Assembly (NCBI RefSeq): GCF_036785885.1
Contig: NC_092322.1
Location: 11,988,466-12,052,465 of the forward strand
Reading direction: 5' to 3'
Source: Coffea arabica
Taxonomy: Eukaryota; Streptophyta; Magnoliopsida; Gentianales; Rubiaceae
Length of the DNA: 64,000 bases
Positions 27,773-41,378 of this stretch are shown here, piece after piece (position 1 is the stretch's first letter; each line of letters opens with the position of its first letter). A program made the translations under genes and the position numbers. The notes under the pieces were generated by a model. It saw nothing but the letters and a program-made list of their open reading frames with translations, searched no databases and had not been told where the DNA came from.

Positions 27773-29834
27773 CTAAACATGAAGGTTAGTAAGTTTAGCA
27801 ACTAAAGATGCAAAGTCAATACTCAGTCTTTCTCTATCTTCTTCATCTTCAGAAGCTGAAATCAAAAGTAAAGTTCAATAAGTGACTAAAAAAGTAAAAT
27901 ACAAGATCATGTGCACAAAAAGGTTAAGTATAACATACCTGTTACTCCATATAACAAGTCCCTAGTACATAACAAGACCTCCACATTTTCTGGTAGGAGC
28001 GAAGTATGAAATTTACCCACAATTCTACCACCAATACTGAAAGCTGATTCCGAGGCCACTGTAGTGATAGGAATACTTAAAATATCCCGTGCCATCAAAG
28101 AAAGAATAGGGTACCGATTTTTGTTTTCTTTCCAAAAATTGAGAACATCCAATTCTTGAGTTGAAAGGAGTCGCGTATCATCCAAATAAGAGTCTACTTG
28201 TGACTTATTCCTCTTGTTTGCATGTTGTTGATTCTCAAATTCAGCAAAATCATCATTGTCATTGCCCAAATCACCACTAGAGCAGCCTGCTATTGATCCA
28301 TCTAGCAAATCACCATCAAAAGTATTCTCATACTTCTCAAATAGTAAATAAAATTTATCCCGAACTTCCTTAGCACGTTCTTCATAATCAAAAGGATACA
28401 ACTTCTTAAAAGCATACACCACATAATCCATTTTGAAGCGCGGATCCAAAATAATAGCAAAACTCAAAACCAAGCTATAACATTCCCAGTACTTCTCAAA
28501 TTTCAGTTTCATTTGCTTGGCCATTTCACTCACTTCAATGTCTAAATTATTGACCTCTTCCATGATAACTTTTTGAATTTTCCAGACACCATGAAAATAC
28601 AAATTTGCAATTGGATAGTTAGTCCCCGAAAAAAGGGTGGTTAGGTCATAAAAAGGCCTCAGCAGTGTTGTAAATTTCTGTACCCTAAGCCATTCTTCTT
28701 CAGTTGGGTAAAATCTGCTGAAGCTGCGATCAACCACGTGCAACTGATGAAAGGCAAGCTTATATTCAAGTGCACTATCCAGCATCACAAATGTAGAGTT
28801 CCATTTGGTTGGGACATTTTGATGCACCCTCTTATTGCATGGCAAAGAAACTTGAACAATACACTCTGCAAATTTCAACTTTCTTGATTCACTAGCTCTG
28901 ATATATTTCACACAGTCTCGGATCTTTGATACTGGTTTGGAAATAACTTTGACACCATCTTGGACAATCAAATTTAGCACATGTGCACTGCATCTTACAT
29001 GAAAAAATTCACTCTCACAAAATAGTGTATTTCTTAGCCTCAAATGTTGCTTCAACAGATTCACCATACCATCATTGTAAGATGCGTTATCCAATGTGAT
29101 AGTAAAAACTTTTTTTCAACAGCCCAATCTCTCAATAAATCTATGACTTTTACAACAAATATTGGACCACCATGTGGTGGTGGCATGTGGTGAAAATTTA
29201 GAACCCTCTTTTGTAAAATCCAATCTTCATCCACGAAATGAGCCGTCAATGCCAAATACCCATCTGTTGCAATAAATGTCCACAAGTCTGCAGTAAGGCA
29301 AATTCGACTTGTAATTGAATTTAATTCTGTCTTTACTCTCTCTTTTTCCCTTTTGTACATCTTTTCAATATCAGCCTTTATCGTGTTTCTCGAAATGGGT
29401 AAAGCATTTGAATTTAAGTATACACACAAGTCTCGAATTCCTTCTTGCTCCACCAGTCTATAAGGATGGTTATGCTTCACAATAGCAATTCCCATCTTTT
29501 CCCGATAAATTTCTTGGTCAATTGGAGACTGTTCTTCAAAATCAGATTATCTACGCTTAGTACAATTTGAAAGATGACGCCATAAGTTGCTTGTTCCGGT
29601 TGTTCCACCACATGCATAATCACGCTTGCACCATTTACATTGTGCTCTTTGTGAACCATTTGGTTCAACATACAATATATCAAATTCCTTCCAAATCAGT
29701 GACGTGAGCTGTCTCGAACGCTTAGAAGAACGTTGGATCAACTCATTTATATTGGTAGGCTCATGGCTTGTATAAGAACATTGTTCCTGAATGTGCTCTG
29801 ACAACTCATTTGTTGGATCATGATGGGATAGCAT
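27773..29834 (-). pseudogene. hAT (Ac/RICESLEEPER-type) transposase, two lesions
   Basis: Encodes a cut-and-paste transposase. Order on the minus strand: a BED zinc finger (CKWC...HLSNC) near 29590-29720; RICLTADLWTF near 29290; LDNASYND and CSAHVLNLIVQDG near 28960-29090; and the C-terminal dimerisation domain (LDVLNFWKENKNRYPILS...TVASESAFSIGGR) near 28000-28160. A predicted 83-bp GT-AG intron (27938-27856) leads to a short acidic last exon ending at TAG 27773-27775. Two lesions are seen. A TAA at 29547-29549 lies just after the BED finger, with homology continuing in the same frame. A one-base shift in the A run (29110-29116 on +) lies before LDNASYND. Otherwise the length and motif order match intact family members. 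Terminal inverted repeats were not identified. Confidence 0.9.
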
Positions 29835-29900
29835 TTCTGTTATCTATACTACCAACTTTGTACACCTCATCTGATGTTTACCTGTCTAAGACTCTCAGCC

Positions 29901-31533
29901 TGATAGGGTGCATTTTAGTGGAATATTTTGAGCAATATTGCACAATTGTTTGACTAAATATTGTATTAATTGGATGGATTCTACTTAGATGTGATTTTGG
30001 TATTAATTGCAGGAATTGATGTTAAAAAGTGCTTAAAATCAAAATTTAGAGGATTCGTCATACATGAGGCACTTCAAACAGTGGGGTCCGCTTAAGAAGC
30101 TGAAGAAATTAAAGTGTAATAGATTTTATTTTATTTAGAGAGTTCGATTTTCGAATACCAATTTCGATTAAGAGGAAAAGGACTCCCATCATTTTCGGCG
30201 GCTGCAAATGTGAGAAGGAATGAGACTCCCAGGGGCCCGCTAGGCTTGAGGGAGATATTTCGTTTGGCTTTGTAAAAGCCATTAGGAGACAAAAAAGCCA
30301 TCGTTGTTGACTTTTGAACCACTTTGCATTCGTGTATTTGACGGAATTGAAAAAAAAAAGCAAAAAAGGAAGAAAAACCCTTTCGTATGCTTTGTAAAAC
30401 TATTAAGGGAAGAAAGCCAAAAGCTAGCCGCTATTATGGACTACTGGCTCTGGCTTTTTACTTTTGTTTTGATGCAATTGGGGGAAAACAATCAGGATCA
30501 CTCACATGTCTTGGATTGGAAACAATTGAAGGAAACAAAAGTCCCTTGTTCGTGTCTTCTATTGCTGACCGAAATTGAGAAGTCCGATTCGGCGACTTTT
30601 CCCAATTCTCCACGCGCGGTTTGTTCTCTAATTATGGAGAACTAAATCCCTAATTCTAGTCAAGGGGGCAACTGACGAATTGGTTCAACAATTACTGTGA
30701 GATCTAAACCTTTTTAATTATTTTCTTCATTTATTGATATTTATATGTTTCCTGTTTTTAATTGTTATAACTCTTGTGTATGATTGATTAGTGCGCAATA
30801 ATTAATTATTCATATAGGTTATTTTGCTAAATAGGGGTAATTGAATCCGTACTTGTTAGTATATCTCTATCTCAGTAGCAACTGGCGTAATTGGATTTAT
30901 GTCAGGGAAACATACAATCTAATTTAAACAAAGTCTCGCAGCGTGTTTACTAGTTAGGATTGGTCCTTTTTAATTATTAATGCAATCTAGAAATTAAATC
31001 CTACAGTCGTACCTAGGGTTGTTTTTGGGTTAGAAAAATAGTTAACGGTCGTACTTTAACTATTGAGAAATTAAGAAAAGGTTGGTTGTTTATCGCATGT
31101 ATGACAACTATAACCAATGTATTAATAAATGTGAAATTATCTGTGAATCGATGATCAGTGCATGAACCATTTCTGAAGTGTACCCTTGGCTAGAGTTCTC
31201 CCAATCATTTCTTTTAATTAATTATTTTCTACAGTTAATTTATTTAGTTAGCATTTAATCGTGAAAACCCCATTTGTCTTAACTCAAAAGGAAACAAATT
31301 TCTCTCCAGTCTCTGAGAAGACGACCCTACTTGCCACTGTCTACTAGTTAGTGAATTTAGTCAGATAATTAATTCAGGTATATCAGATTAAGTAAACTCT
31401 TCGGGAACAGGGTGAATCAAGTAACTCATTGCACACTTAAAGTTCCTGCTCCAGTACCTAAAATTGATTATTGATTACTTTTGGTGGTAGTTAAGTTTTA
31501 TTTATTATTATTGCACAAGTTCGGCACCTGTCA
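29901..31533. mobile_element. Probable solo LTR, 1.6 kb
   Basis: Starts TGATAGGGTGC and ends GCACCTGTCA, which are inverted relatives of each other, with the TG...CA ends of LTRs. The flanks are CAGCC (29896-29900) and CAGCT (31534-31538), a 4-of-5 match to a 5-bp target duplication. There is no coding frame or second LTR. It lies 67 bp upstream of the hAT transposase start, so it inserted into that element's 5' side or next to it. Confidence 0.55.
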
Positions 31534-31718
31534 CAGCTTTACATATAGCTTGTCTTGCCCTGCCCTCTCAGACTTAATTGTGCTGACTGCACTTGCCAGT
31601 TTCAATGACTTGATAGCCAAGCCCAAGTTTCAACAACTTCCAATTTTCACCATTTTAAAAAGTTCCTTGCCATTTTGGTTTTTTAGCTTTTTGAGTCTTT
31701 CTAATGGGAGGACCTTAC

Positions 31719-31771
31719 AATAGTGATGCTGCTGCATTCAGTGCATCAGTATCAGCATCCTGCCAAGGTTG
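31719..31771 (-). other. Exon-like fragment, unknown gene
   Basis: Between an acceptor-like GGTTCTAG and a donor-like GTAAGG, 53 nt read PWQDADTDALNAAASL in one frame. It is suggestive only, and may be an internal exon of the same unrecognised minus-strand gene as 27116-27214. Confidence 0.25.
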
Positions 31772-32284
31772 CTAGAACCAATTTAAGCCTAATCATGCAA
31801 ACAATTTGATGGAACCAAGACATGGAAAAAAGGAGGAGGTTAGCTCTGAAAAAGTTATAAAAGTTAAGGCCACAAAACTGGTGATAACTGATAAATTGTG
31901 TATTCTTAGATATCAAGGTTAATGCAGTGTATGTTTATAACCTCAATTGAATGCAAAAATATTCAAGTTAAATAAACAATTGCTTGCCTCTTAATAAGCT
32001 AACTGACGAAAGAATCTCAAGTTTTAGAGTCAAGTAGGTGAGCTGAAGAGGAAACGACTAGTAATTAAATCAATCGACTCCAACTTCATCTAGCAAATAA
32101 GAAACTAACCTTGACTAAGTTTTTACAAGTTTTGACAGTCTTGAAGTCCAATACACAGAAATAAATCAGTTAATCTTAACTAACTTTTGATTTCCTTATA
32201 TCAAGAGCAAAAACTTCAAGAATGCTTCATTACGAAGGCGCAGGAAAATTTTAAAGGAGTGGAGAAGTTGAAGAATAATCTCAC

Positions 32285-32368
32285 CTCGACTGCCAACATC
32301 ATATGGAGCAAGAGTTCTATTTTTGGGCCCAAATTTGTAGCCACCTTCAAGAACCATCACATCCAACG
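32285..32368 (-). other. Exon-like fragment, unknown gene
   Basis: An open stretch reads LDVMVLEGGYKFGPKNRTLA then PYDVGSR before a donor-like GAG|GTGAG. The reading frame extends left to an ATG at 32384. The composition looks coding and no family was recognised. The sequence just upstream on this strand (32400-32469 continuing at 45737-45960) includes a CT-rich stretch like a 5' leader, now split by the large LTR insertion. Confidence 0.3.
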
Positions 32369-35095
32369 CTTGAAATCGAATCATGAAGCATCATGAATTT
32401 GAAACGTAGATGGTTAGTTTGGCAGTAGTCGTGGTTGTGCTATGGGTACCTATTTGTAGAGGTGGTGAGTGTGACGGCCCCACCTCCCCCTAGGGCGTAC
32501 CCCAGGGTTCGGCGGGTCGCCTGTCCATCTCTCGCCAGGATTCATTCACTCATAATTCAAGAAAAAATTAACGTACATCCATAAAAATGAATAACACATT
32601 CACTTCAATTTAATATATACATTGATGCTCAAATCCAGATACAAACCTTTTACACACCAAACTATTTCAAAATATTTACAATTCGAGTACAATCAACCCT
32701 AGTCGAGTGCTAGTGCGAGTACTATTTCAAAATTTCAAAACTAGACTACTCTGTACCAGTCTCACGCCTCGCTCGTACCCCCTGTAAGGAAAACAAATAG
32801 CATGGAATGAGTTAAAAGTCCCGTGAGATTTCAAATAACAAGTTGACCAATATTGAAAAGTACAGCTATCACGTAACAAAATAGCGAGTATAACAAGTTC
32901 ATGAAAGTGAACAATAACACTTCAAATAGCAAATGTCAAAATGAGCGAGTGAAAACTCTTTTTGTTTTCCAAAAGAACAATAATACTTCGAATAACAATC
33001 AATATATAAGGATATAGATGGTTCTCAGGAGCCAAATTCTCATTTCTTCACCAGAGTTTGATCAAGTATTAGTTGACACTTCGTCAACTTTCAAGTAAAG
33101 TAACTAGTTCAGTACTACACCACTTAACTTCAATCTCCGTCCACCAACCAAACCCCTTACCGGGCCCGAACTCCACAATAAACACTGGTGGTAATACTCG
33201 AGTATACCGATTAGTTAAGAAGATAACACTCCACTCGACAATACTAGATACCCATGGTTCGTTATCTAATCGACCAACCCCTTGCCGGCTCGACTCGATT
33301 AACTAGCCAGTAGGGTTTGGGTCCCTAAGAAATCGATGAGATAATATCTCCAATCGACGGAATCAAGATAAAAGTATGGAGACGGGAATGAAAGGCACCC
33401 CCCACTCACATTAAGTGTGGTACATGCTGCCGCTCAGTACTTACAAGTCAAGTACAAGTATATCAAATCAATTGCAACAATAAACAAATATATATCATAT
33501 TAGGGCAAGTGTGATAAAGTACGCTCTTGCTTGATCAAATAAATTACATATCATTAAATCACATTGATCAAATATTGAAAATAAGTGTCCAGTTCAATCA
33601 AGTAGTTGGAAGCACTCACAAAAGGTTTAGTGCCTCTCAAAAGTCACGTTCAGGTCCAACTCCTTGGTTGGAATCCAAATTTGTGATAAAATATCATTTA
33701 CGAATGTAAAATTCTCTAGAGTTCGAAACATAGGAGTTTCGTTTTAAGAAAATCAAGTAAATGCAACTCGTTTAAATAGTATTCAAGATACTTATTAAAT
33801 TTCAAAAATTCATGCTCGCTCGTTTAGTTATGATCAAGAAGTGGTTTCGACTTTAGAAATTACACTTGGTATCAAAGACCGAAAAAATTGTATTTTGAAA
33901 GGGTTGCTACATTCACTTTTCAATGGTACGAGTTCCTGCAAAATTTTAGCTTATATATCCTGACTACAGAAAACTCGAATGCCAAAAGCGATTCAAGTCC
34001 AACTTGACCTCAAATCGTTGCTTAAGTCGCATGTACATATGCCTAACTCTCGAGTGAAAATTTGGACAGCACGCCCTTTGCGTTTACTTATTTACCAATC
34101 ATTTATGGCTTCATTATTTTTCTCAATCAGCCCCAAAATCACACACAAATAATGTTACCACCATAGCCCTTCAATTATGCTCCAAAATAATTCAATCACA
34201 ACACAAGTTTTAACAAGACAACCGGAAATCAAGTTTAAAGGCAAATACCTAAATGACAGATTTGATATCTTTTAGTGTATCGGTCATAACCGAAATTACA
34301 CTTATCGAATTGGGATAAAATTTATACCGTTTCGAAGCTAAGACTAAGGGATACAACTTTGATGAAGACAACTCAACCCAATTCACAGTTTATTTAGGTC
34401 GAATCTACAAATTATAGAACCAGAAATTCATGACCAGGAGGGTTGTCAGTACTGAATTCAAACGGCAATAACTCAGGCTACACAATTCCATTTGATGTGT
34501 TTTTGGTTGTGTTGGAAAGATAAAACATATGGCTAAAACTTTCATGTTTTGGCCAAAGGCTGATTTGAAACGGATCAAGGTGAAAAAATGCAGTCAGAAT
34601 GATGAAATATCAAAACTGTCCCAAAACTATACCTATGGCAGTCAAGGGTATTTTTGTCATTTCATGTGCTACAGTGCTCGAATTGAACTGAAATTTTACA
34701 CGCAGCTATAAAAACATCATTTTTCACAACTTTCATGTTTTGAGCTAAACTAATTCGATTTCGATCATGGCCGAATGAAACTGGTCAGAACAGGGTAGTA
34801 CAAAAACTTAAAACTGGAATTAATGCATTCAAGTGATAATTTTCTTATTCATGTATAAAACTACTACTACCACTCCCTATCTAAATTTATTCATATCATA
34901 TTCTAGATAAATAACACTAATAAAAATAGAAAATTACAAACCCTAGCTAAAACTTATAAGTTAATATGCCAAACCATGAAATCTTCCATACAATTCACCA
35001 CAATCAAGTCATGCTTTGTTTAAATTGCAAAATAAGAAAGAAACAAGGGAGGTTTCTAGTATAATACCTCAAAATTTCCAAAATAACTTGTGATA

Positions 35096-35674
35096 TGAGA
35101 ATGGTCAATTCGGCCCGGTGCTCCACCTCGGGACTACCTCCCTGAGGGTAGGCTCGTACACCTTCTTTGCCGAGATAACCTCAACTTATGTGCTCACCTC
35201 GGAAAGGTCTTCCCATGTCGCCGAGATGGTATCCAGAGTCTGCCAACCAAAGAAGAGCAGGAAACGATCTTTGACGCGCATGATGTCTGACAGAAGACTG
35301 CTCCAACACAGGCGCCGCCTGTGTCTGACAGTTGCTCTCGCACGTCATTTCAGGGGCCAGCCAAATTATCTTGATATGCTGCCCGTATTAGCTTTTTTAG
35401 GGATCTGAACATGCAGTCCCTCTCTCCTGTTCACCTTATAAATATCAGGTACGCCTATTGAGAAAAGGAGGACCAATTTCTGGTAAGACAAGCATACTGT
35501 TACCTCTTTGCTGTTCAATACTCTGTATTTTTTCAAGATACTAACTTAATCATTGGAGTGATCCCAGGAGAGGAGTCCCGCCATTCACTTCGGACAACCG
35601 AACTTACTTCATCTTCCCTGAGAGAGAGAGTTGATCTCGGTCGGTTCTGCTACCCACCAGAAATCACTTCCACA
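35096..35674 (+). repeat. 5' LTR of the Tat element
   Basis: 579 bp, from TGAGAATGGTCAATTCGG to AATCACTTCCACA. It aligns over its full length to 43991-44583 and is followed at once by the primer-binding site. TATAAATA at 35437-35444 is the likely promoter core. Confidence 0.93.
35437..35444 (+). promoter_or_regulatory. TATA box in the 5' LTR
   Basis: TATAAATA within CACCTTATAAATATCAGG. It is conserved at 44346-44353 in the 3' LTR and about 240 bp from the LTR end, the expected place for the genomic RNA promoter. Confidence 0.65.
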
Positions 35675-35696
35675 ATTGGCACCGTCTGTAGGAACC
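35675..35696 (+). other. Primer-binding site of the Tat element
   Basis: ATTGGCACCGTCTGTAGGAACC follows the 5' LTR directly. It resembles the TGGCGCCGTCTGTGGG sequence found at this place in many plant gypsy elements; the tRNA was not determined. Confidence 0.7.
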
Positions 35697-35710
35697 CGAG
35701 ACATCCAGAG

Positions 35711-37672
35711 ATGAAGTCCACGCGCTCTAGGAGCAGGAGGGTTCTCACCACTGGAGGTGAACATAGTACCGCAGCTCAGCCGGATAACGCTTCCGAAGGG
35801 CGTGAGTCCCCGGAAACTCAGCCCGCGAACGAAGAGGCCATAGCTCGTATGGCCGAGTTCGTAACCGAGAACCCTAATATCTTTGAGGAGTTAGGGAGAT
35901 ACTTCAAGAGGCAGGGCAAGCAAAAAGCCGAGTCCTCGAAAAGAAAATTAAATGGGTCCCGTGAAGGCTCCTCCGATGGGGAATCCGAGGGGAGGCACTC
36001 CATCAGGAGCGCCCCAAGGCGAGCATCTTCTAAGGTTACTTCCCGGATCGCCTCCGTTACGAGGGCTCTCACACGAAACCTATCAGGAAGGCAAGGCGAG
36101 GAAGAACCCTGGCATCTGGGAAAGCCAGGGGTGGACTATATAAGGGCCCCACCCTTCACGGATGAAATCAAAGAGGAAAGGCTTCCCCCAAACTTCAAGC
36201 TTCCCTCAATATCCTTATACGACGGCCGAGGTGATCCTGAAGACCATATTCACGCCTTCATCTCGGCCTTCCGGTTATATTGCATCCCCGACCCTGTAAT
36301 ATGTTGGGCTTTTCTAGTCTTCCTATAGGGAACAGCTCGAAAATGGTTCTGGAGTCTGGAACCTAGGAGCATATCCACCCTGGGGGAGTTGGTAGAAAGA
36401 TTTTTCCACCGATTCGTATCCTCTAAACCCACCACTAGGACCTCGGGTTATCTGCTAAATATACAGCAGAACCCCGGAGAATCACTTCGGTCCTATGTGC
36501 AAAGATTCCACGAGGAGAGCGTGCAAATACCTGATCCAAACGAGCAGGTTACGATAGCCGCCTTCACCCATGGACTCGTTGCCGCAGTATTTAACACTGG
36601 GATACATAAAAAGTACCCTCGCACGCTCCAAGAACTATGGTTAAAGGTCGAAAAAGGCATACAAGCCGAGGACCTCAATTGCATGAAAAAGGAGGTTCAG
36701 GCGTCTCGTTCCGGAGCTGACTCCCGAAGAAAGAAAGACACCAGCCGAAGTGACGTAGGGACCCCTGGTACCTTCCAAAGCCCCAATCGGAATCGTCGAA
36801 GCGTATTTGACAGGATAGCCAAAGGAAAGCCATCTATTCCTGAGTCCGACCTAACCCCTCTGAACACCACTCGATCAAAGGTACTCGCCGTAATGGAGCA
36901 AAACAACCTTGGGCGTACCCCCCCAAAGATGCACGGGAGCAGAGATAAGAGAAATTCCAACCTCTACTGTTTGTATTACCGGGATATTGGACATAAGACA
37001 GAGGACTGCAATGACCTCAAAAGGGAAATTGAAAACCTCATAAAGTGGGGTCACCTGAAGCAGTTCATCCGCCGAGATGAAAATCACCAACTCGGTGACT
37101 CAAGACGGGACAGCCGAAGTGACCCAAGACGGGGCTCAAAAAACAGCTGCCGACCCCCAGAGGAGTCTAGGGAGACAAAAAGGCCTCCTCGAGACGGGTA
37201 CTCTGGTCATGGATTAGGGTATGGACAGAACATCGCCGGCGTCATCAACACCATTGCCGGAGGTCCGACGGGTGGAGACAGTCACAACTCCCGGAAGAGA
37301 ACCTACAAACAAGCTAAAATCGGCCAGGCAGAGCCGGGCTCGCGACTGTCCGAGGTGATCTCTTACGGCCCTGGCGACCCCGTCCCTGCTGCATCAAACA
37401 GCCATGAAGCTCTGGTGATCGAGGTGCTCACCAATAACTACATCGTCAAGAAAGTCTATGTTGATCCCGGGGGTTCGGTGGATGTCATGTACCTCCGGAC
37501 CTTCGAAGATCTGAAGCTGGCTAAGGAGCAGCTCACCCCTGTGAGGACTCCCTTAGTAGGATTTGGGGGACAAGTGGTTCACCCCCGAGGGGATGATCAC
37601 GCTGACGGTGACCGTGAGGCGTCATCCTCGTTGTCGTACCATCCCGGTCAATTTCGTCGTAGTCAAGGCTGA
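35711..37672 (+). pseudogene. Tat gag and start of protease, broken
   Basis: The frame starts at ATG 35711 with a basic N-terminus. The capsid-type region (ARKWFWSLEPRSISTLGEL and following) lies at 36330-36590. A zinc-knuckle-like motif (CLYYRDIGHKTEDC) lies near 36966-37008; the residue after CLY is Tyr where relatives usually have His or Cys. The frame then enters the protease segment (VDPGGSVDVMY near 37460). Two lesions are seen: an in-frame TAG at 36326-36328, with homology continuing in the same frame, and a frame change in the C run at about 37580-37584 in the protease, after which the reading moves to the next frame. Structural proteins of the retrotransposon particle; not functional here. 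Confidence 0.85.
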
Positions 37673-40600
37673 CTCCCCATACAACCTACTTATGGGTCGG
37701 CCCACACTCAATGCTTTGCGTGCAGTATACTCCACGTACCATCTGAGTTTCAAGTTCTCCACCCCGACCGAAATAGCTGAGGTGAGTAGTGATGTTTGCG
37801 TGGCGAGAGAATGCTACCTCGCTACGCTGCAGGCCGCCTCTGCCTCAACCTCTAAGCTGACGCCAACGACTGAGAGGAGATCCAACATACTATCAATCGA
37901 CTGCATTGACCTCCAACAGTCCGACGAGCCGAAAAGGTTGGAGACTGGAGACGAGGTGGAAGATATCCCCCTACCCCTCTCCAAACCGGATCAGACGATC
38001 CGCATTGGTATTCGTTTGTCCCACTCTCTCAAGGGCCCAATGGTGGACCTCCTCCGGACCTATCAAGATCTCTTCGCCTGGGGTGCTGAAGAAGTTCTGG
38101 GGGTGCCTCACCACCTCATGGTGCATGAGCTGAATGTAGACCCCTAAGCTCGCCCAGTCAAACAGAAGAGAAGGCACTTCGTCCCTGAGCGTAGTAAAGC
38201 CGTGAGTGAAGAAGTGGACAAACTTCTACCTGCGAAGATAATCAGGGAAGTGCAGTATCCGACCTGACTGTCTAACCCAGTCATGGTCAAAAAAAGCATG
38301 GGGTCTTGGCGAATGTGCGTCGATTTTACCGATTTGAACAAGACTTGCCCCAAGAACTGCTATCCACTGCCCAGGGTTGATGTGCTAGTGGACTCGACAA
38401 TGGGTTATGAGATCCTCTGCTCTCTCGACGCCTTTAAAGGATATCACCAAATCGGGATGAACGAGGAAGATCAAGAAAAAATAGCTTTTTATACAGATCA
38501 GGGTGTCTATTGTTACACCACCATGCCCTTTGGGTTGAAAAATGCCGGAACCACGTATCAACGCCTGGTCAATCGGATTTTCAAGTCTCAGATTGGCCGG
38601 AATGTCGAAACCTACGTGGATGATATCTTTCTTAAGAGCTTGAAGACCTCTACTTTCCTGTTCGACCTGAGAGAGGCCCTCGAGGTCCTCCGAGCCACCT
38701 GCATGATGCTCAACCCCAAAAAGTGTATTTTTTGGGTCACATCGGGAAAGTTCTTAGGGTATCTCGTTTCACGACGAGGCATAGAGGCCAATCCGGACAA
38801 GGTTAAGGCGATTCAGGAGATGACCTCGCCTCGGTGCGTTTGGGACGTACAAAGGCTTACCGGGCGACTGGCCGCTCTGAATCGATTCTTGTCGCAGTCC
38901 GCAGCCAAAGCACTCCCGTTCTTCAAGGTATTAAAGAAGGCAGATAAGTTCTCCTGGATTGAAGAATGTCAACAGGCTTTCGAACAACTAAAGGAGTACC
39001 TCCACCATTTCCCCACACTCACTTCACCTCGCCAAGGGGACAGGCTCTATCTATACCTGTCAGCTGCCGAAGAGGCTGTAAGTGCCGTACTGATACGGGA
39101 AGAAGGCATACAAATGCCGGTGTACTACGTCAGCCAAGCTCTCCGGGGGCCCGAGACCAGGTATACCCAAACAGAAAAGCTGATGCTAGCCTTGATTCAT
39201 GCGGCTCGTAGACTGAAGCCCTACTTCCTAGCCCATCACATCTGTCTTAGGACAGATCAGCCTCTTAGGCAAGTAGTATCAAGGCCTGAGGCCTCTGGTC
39301 GTCTCATCAAGTGGGCCATTGAACTAGGAGAATATGATTTGTCCTATGAGCCCCGAACGGCCATCAAAGCTCAAGCCCTTGCAGACTTTTTGGCTGAGCT
39401 CACCTTTAATGAAGTGAATGAGCCCACTTCGGATATCAATGAGCCCCAACGGTGGATCTTGCATGTAGACGGCTCATCCAATAGTGAAGGCAGTGGAGCC
39501 GGGTTGCTCTTTGAAGACCCTCGAGGAGAGATGTGTTCATACGCACTCCGGTTCGACTTTGCTGCCTCTAACAATGAGGCTGAATATGAGGCAGTTATTG
39601 CTGGACTACAACTGGCTCGCAAGCTAGGAGCTCGGCATGTTCTTGTTAATAGTGACTTCCAACTCTTCGTGTGTCAAATAATGGGTGAATACGAAACTAG
39701 AGAGAAGGTCATGCCGCGGTACGTTGCCAAAGTCCACCAGTTAACAGCACATTTCGAGTCTTTTGAAATCCAAAAAATACCCCGGTCACAGAACAAGCGG
39801 GCTGATGCCCTGTCCCGCCTCGCATCCACGTCTTTCTCCGACTTGAACAAGACGGTTCTCGTCGAAGTCCTGACTGAACCAAGTTACGTAGAGGACGGGG
39901 TGTATCCCGTTTATCCGGGGAACACCTGGATGGGCCAGTTGATTCCGTACCTCGGTCAAGGAGAACTCCCAGAAAACCGTGCCGAGGCGAGAAAGCTACA
40001 GCGTAAAGCACCCAAGTACGTTCTCTGGCAAAACCTCCTGTACAAAAAGTTGTACCTCGGCCCGTGGCTGCGATGCGTAACCCAAGAAGAAGGGGAAAGA
40101 ATTCTTCAAGACATTCACCGGGGACTCTGCGGTGCCCACCTCGGCTACCGAATGTTGGTCAAGAAGGCCCTTTTGCTCGGATATTTCTGGCCCACTATTC
40201 GCCGTGACACCCAGTCCATGGTCCTCAGCTGCCCCTCTTGCCAACATCATGCTCCCGAGTATCACCAACCCACTAACCCTATGGTTTCTGTCACCTCGCC
40301 ATGGCCATTTGAATAATGGGGGACGGACATAATTGGCCCATTCTCCAGAGTCTCGGGCAATCACGCATACCTCGTGGTGGCGGTAGATTATTTCACCAAA
40401 TGGGTCGAGGCCGAACCCTTGAGAAGCATAACGGGTTTAGCAATCCAGAAGTTCTTTTGAAAAAACGTGATTTGCCGTTTTGGATTACCGCATGTGATCA
40501 TCTCTGATAACAGCAATCAATTCGCAAACAACCCCTTCAAGAGATGGTGTGAGAACCTCGACATCAAGCAGCACTTCACTTCGGTGGGGCACCCCCAGGC

Positions 40601-41153
40601 CAACGGGCAGGCCGAGAACTTCAATCGCACTCTTCTTTACGGCCTTAAGACCAGGCTGCATTAGACAGGATCGTCTTGGTTGGAAGAACTCCCCAGTGTG
40701 CTATGGTCATATCGGATTATTCCGAGATCCGCAACACAGGAAACTCCATTCTCGTTAACTTACGGATCCGAGACTGTAGCCGAGTTCATCACACCAAGCC
40801 CACGAATGGCAGCCTATACTGCCGAGGTGAATGAAGAAGAGAGGCGAGTAGACCTCGATCTCGCCGAGGAGAATCGCGACATAGTCGCGGCTAAAGTAGC
40901 ACTGTACAAGAATACCTTGGCTAGCTATTATAACGCCCGAGTCAAACACTTGCGGTTCAGTCCGGGAGACCTTGTACTCCGGAAGAATTCTATAAGCCGA
41001 GCTGAACCTCAGGGTAAGTTGACTCCCAAATGGGAGGGGCCATACCGCTTTGTTTAATCTAGCCAAAACGGATATTGCAAATTAGCTTATCGAGATGGTT
41101 CTCCCGTGCCCCGAAATTGGCACGCTGAAAACCTTAGATTGTATCACCCCTGA
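37563..41153 (+). pseudogene. Tat pol (RT, two RNase H, integrase), broken
   Basis: One frame carries the rest of protease (to about 37770), reverse transcriptase (VDFTDLNKTCPKNCYPLPR near 38320; YVDD at 38613-38624), the first RNase H (38950-39400), a second RNase H (HVDGSSNSEGSGAG near 39460, NNEAEYEA, IPRSQNKRADALSRLAS) and integrase (HHCC finger 40117-40250; core with WGTDIIGPF, ISDNSNQF and NGQAENFNR, 40317-40630). Stops interrupt it at 38145 (TAA), 38265 (TGA), 40314 (TAA), 40458 (TGA), 40662 (TAG) and 41055 (TAA). The original end is probably TGA 41151-41153, after RLYHP. TGA 38265 and 40458 replace expected Trp codons. The tandem RNase H modules define the Tat lineage. Confidence 0.9.
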
Positions 41154-41378
41154 AGAGCATGTATTTGAAGAGTTATTCAGCTTATCTTTTATTTTTTCCC
41201 TAGTATTATTTGGTGCTAAGCGAAAAATAGGGGGACAGAGAAGGTATATTAGCCGAGCTCGAATATGAAAAGAGAAATTGAAAAGGTAGACAACAGAAAC
41301 TGAGTCATTGCATTAAAAGATGGCAAACGACAAAATTAATTAAACAACACCGAGGTCAGGCGCACTTCGAAGCACCCA

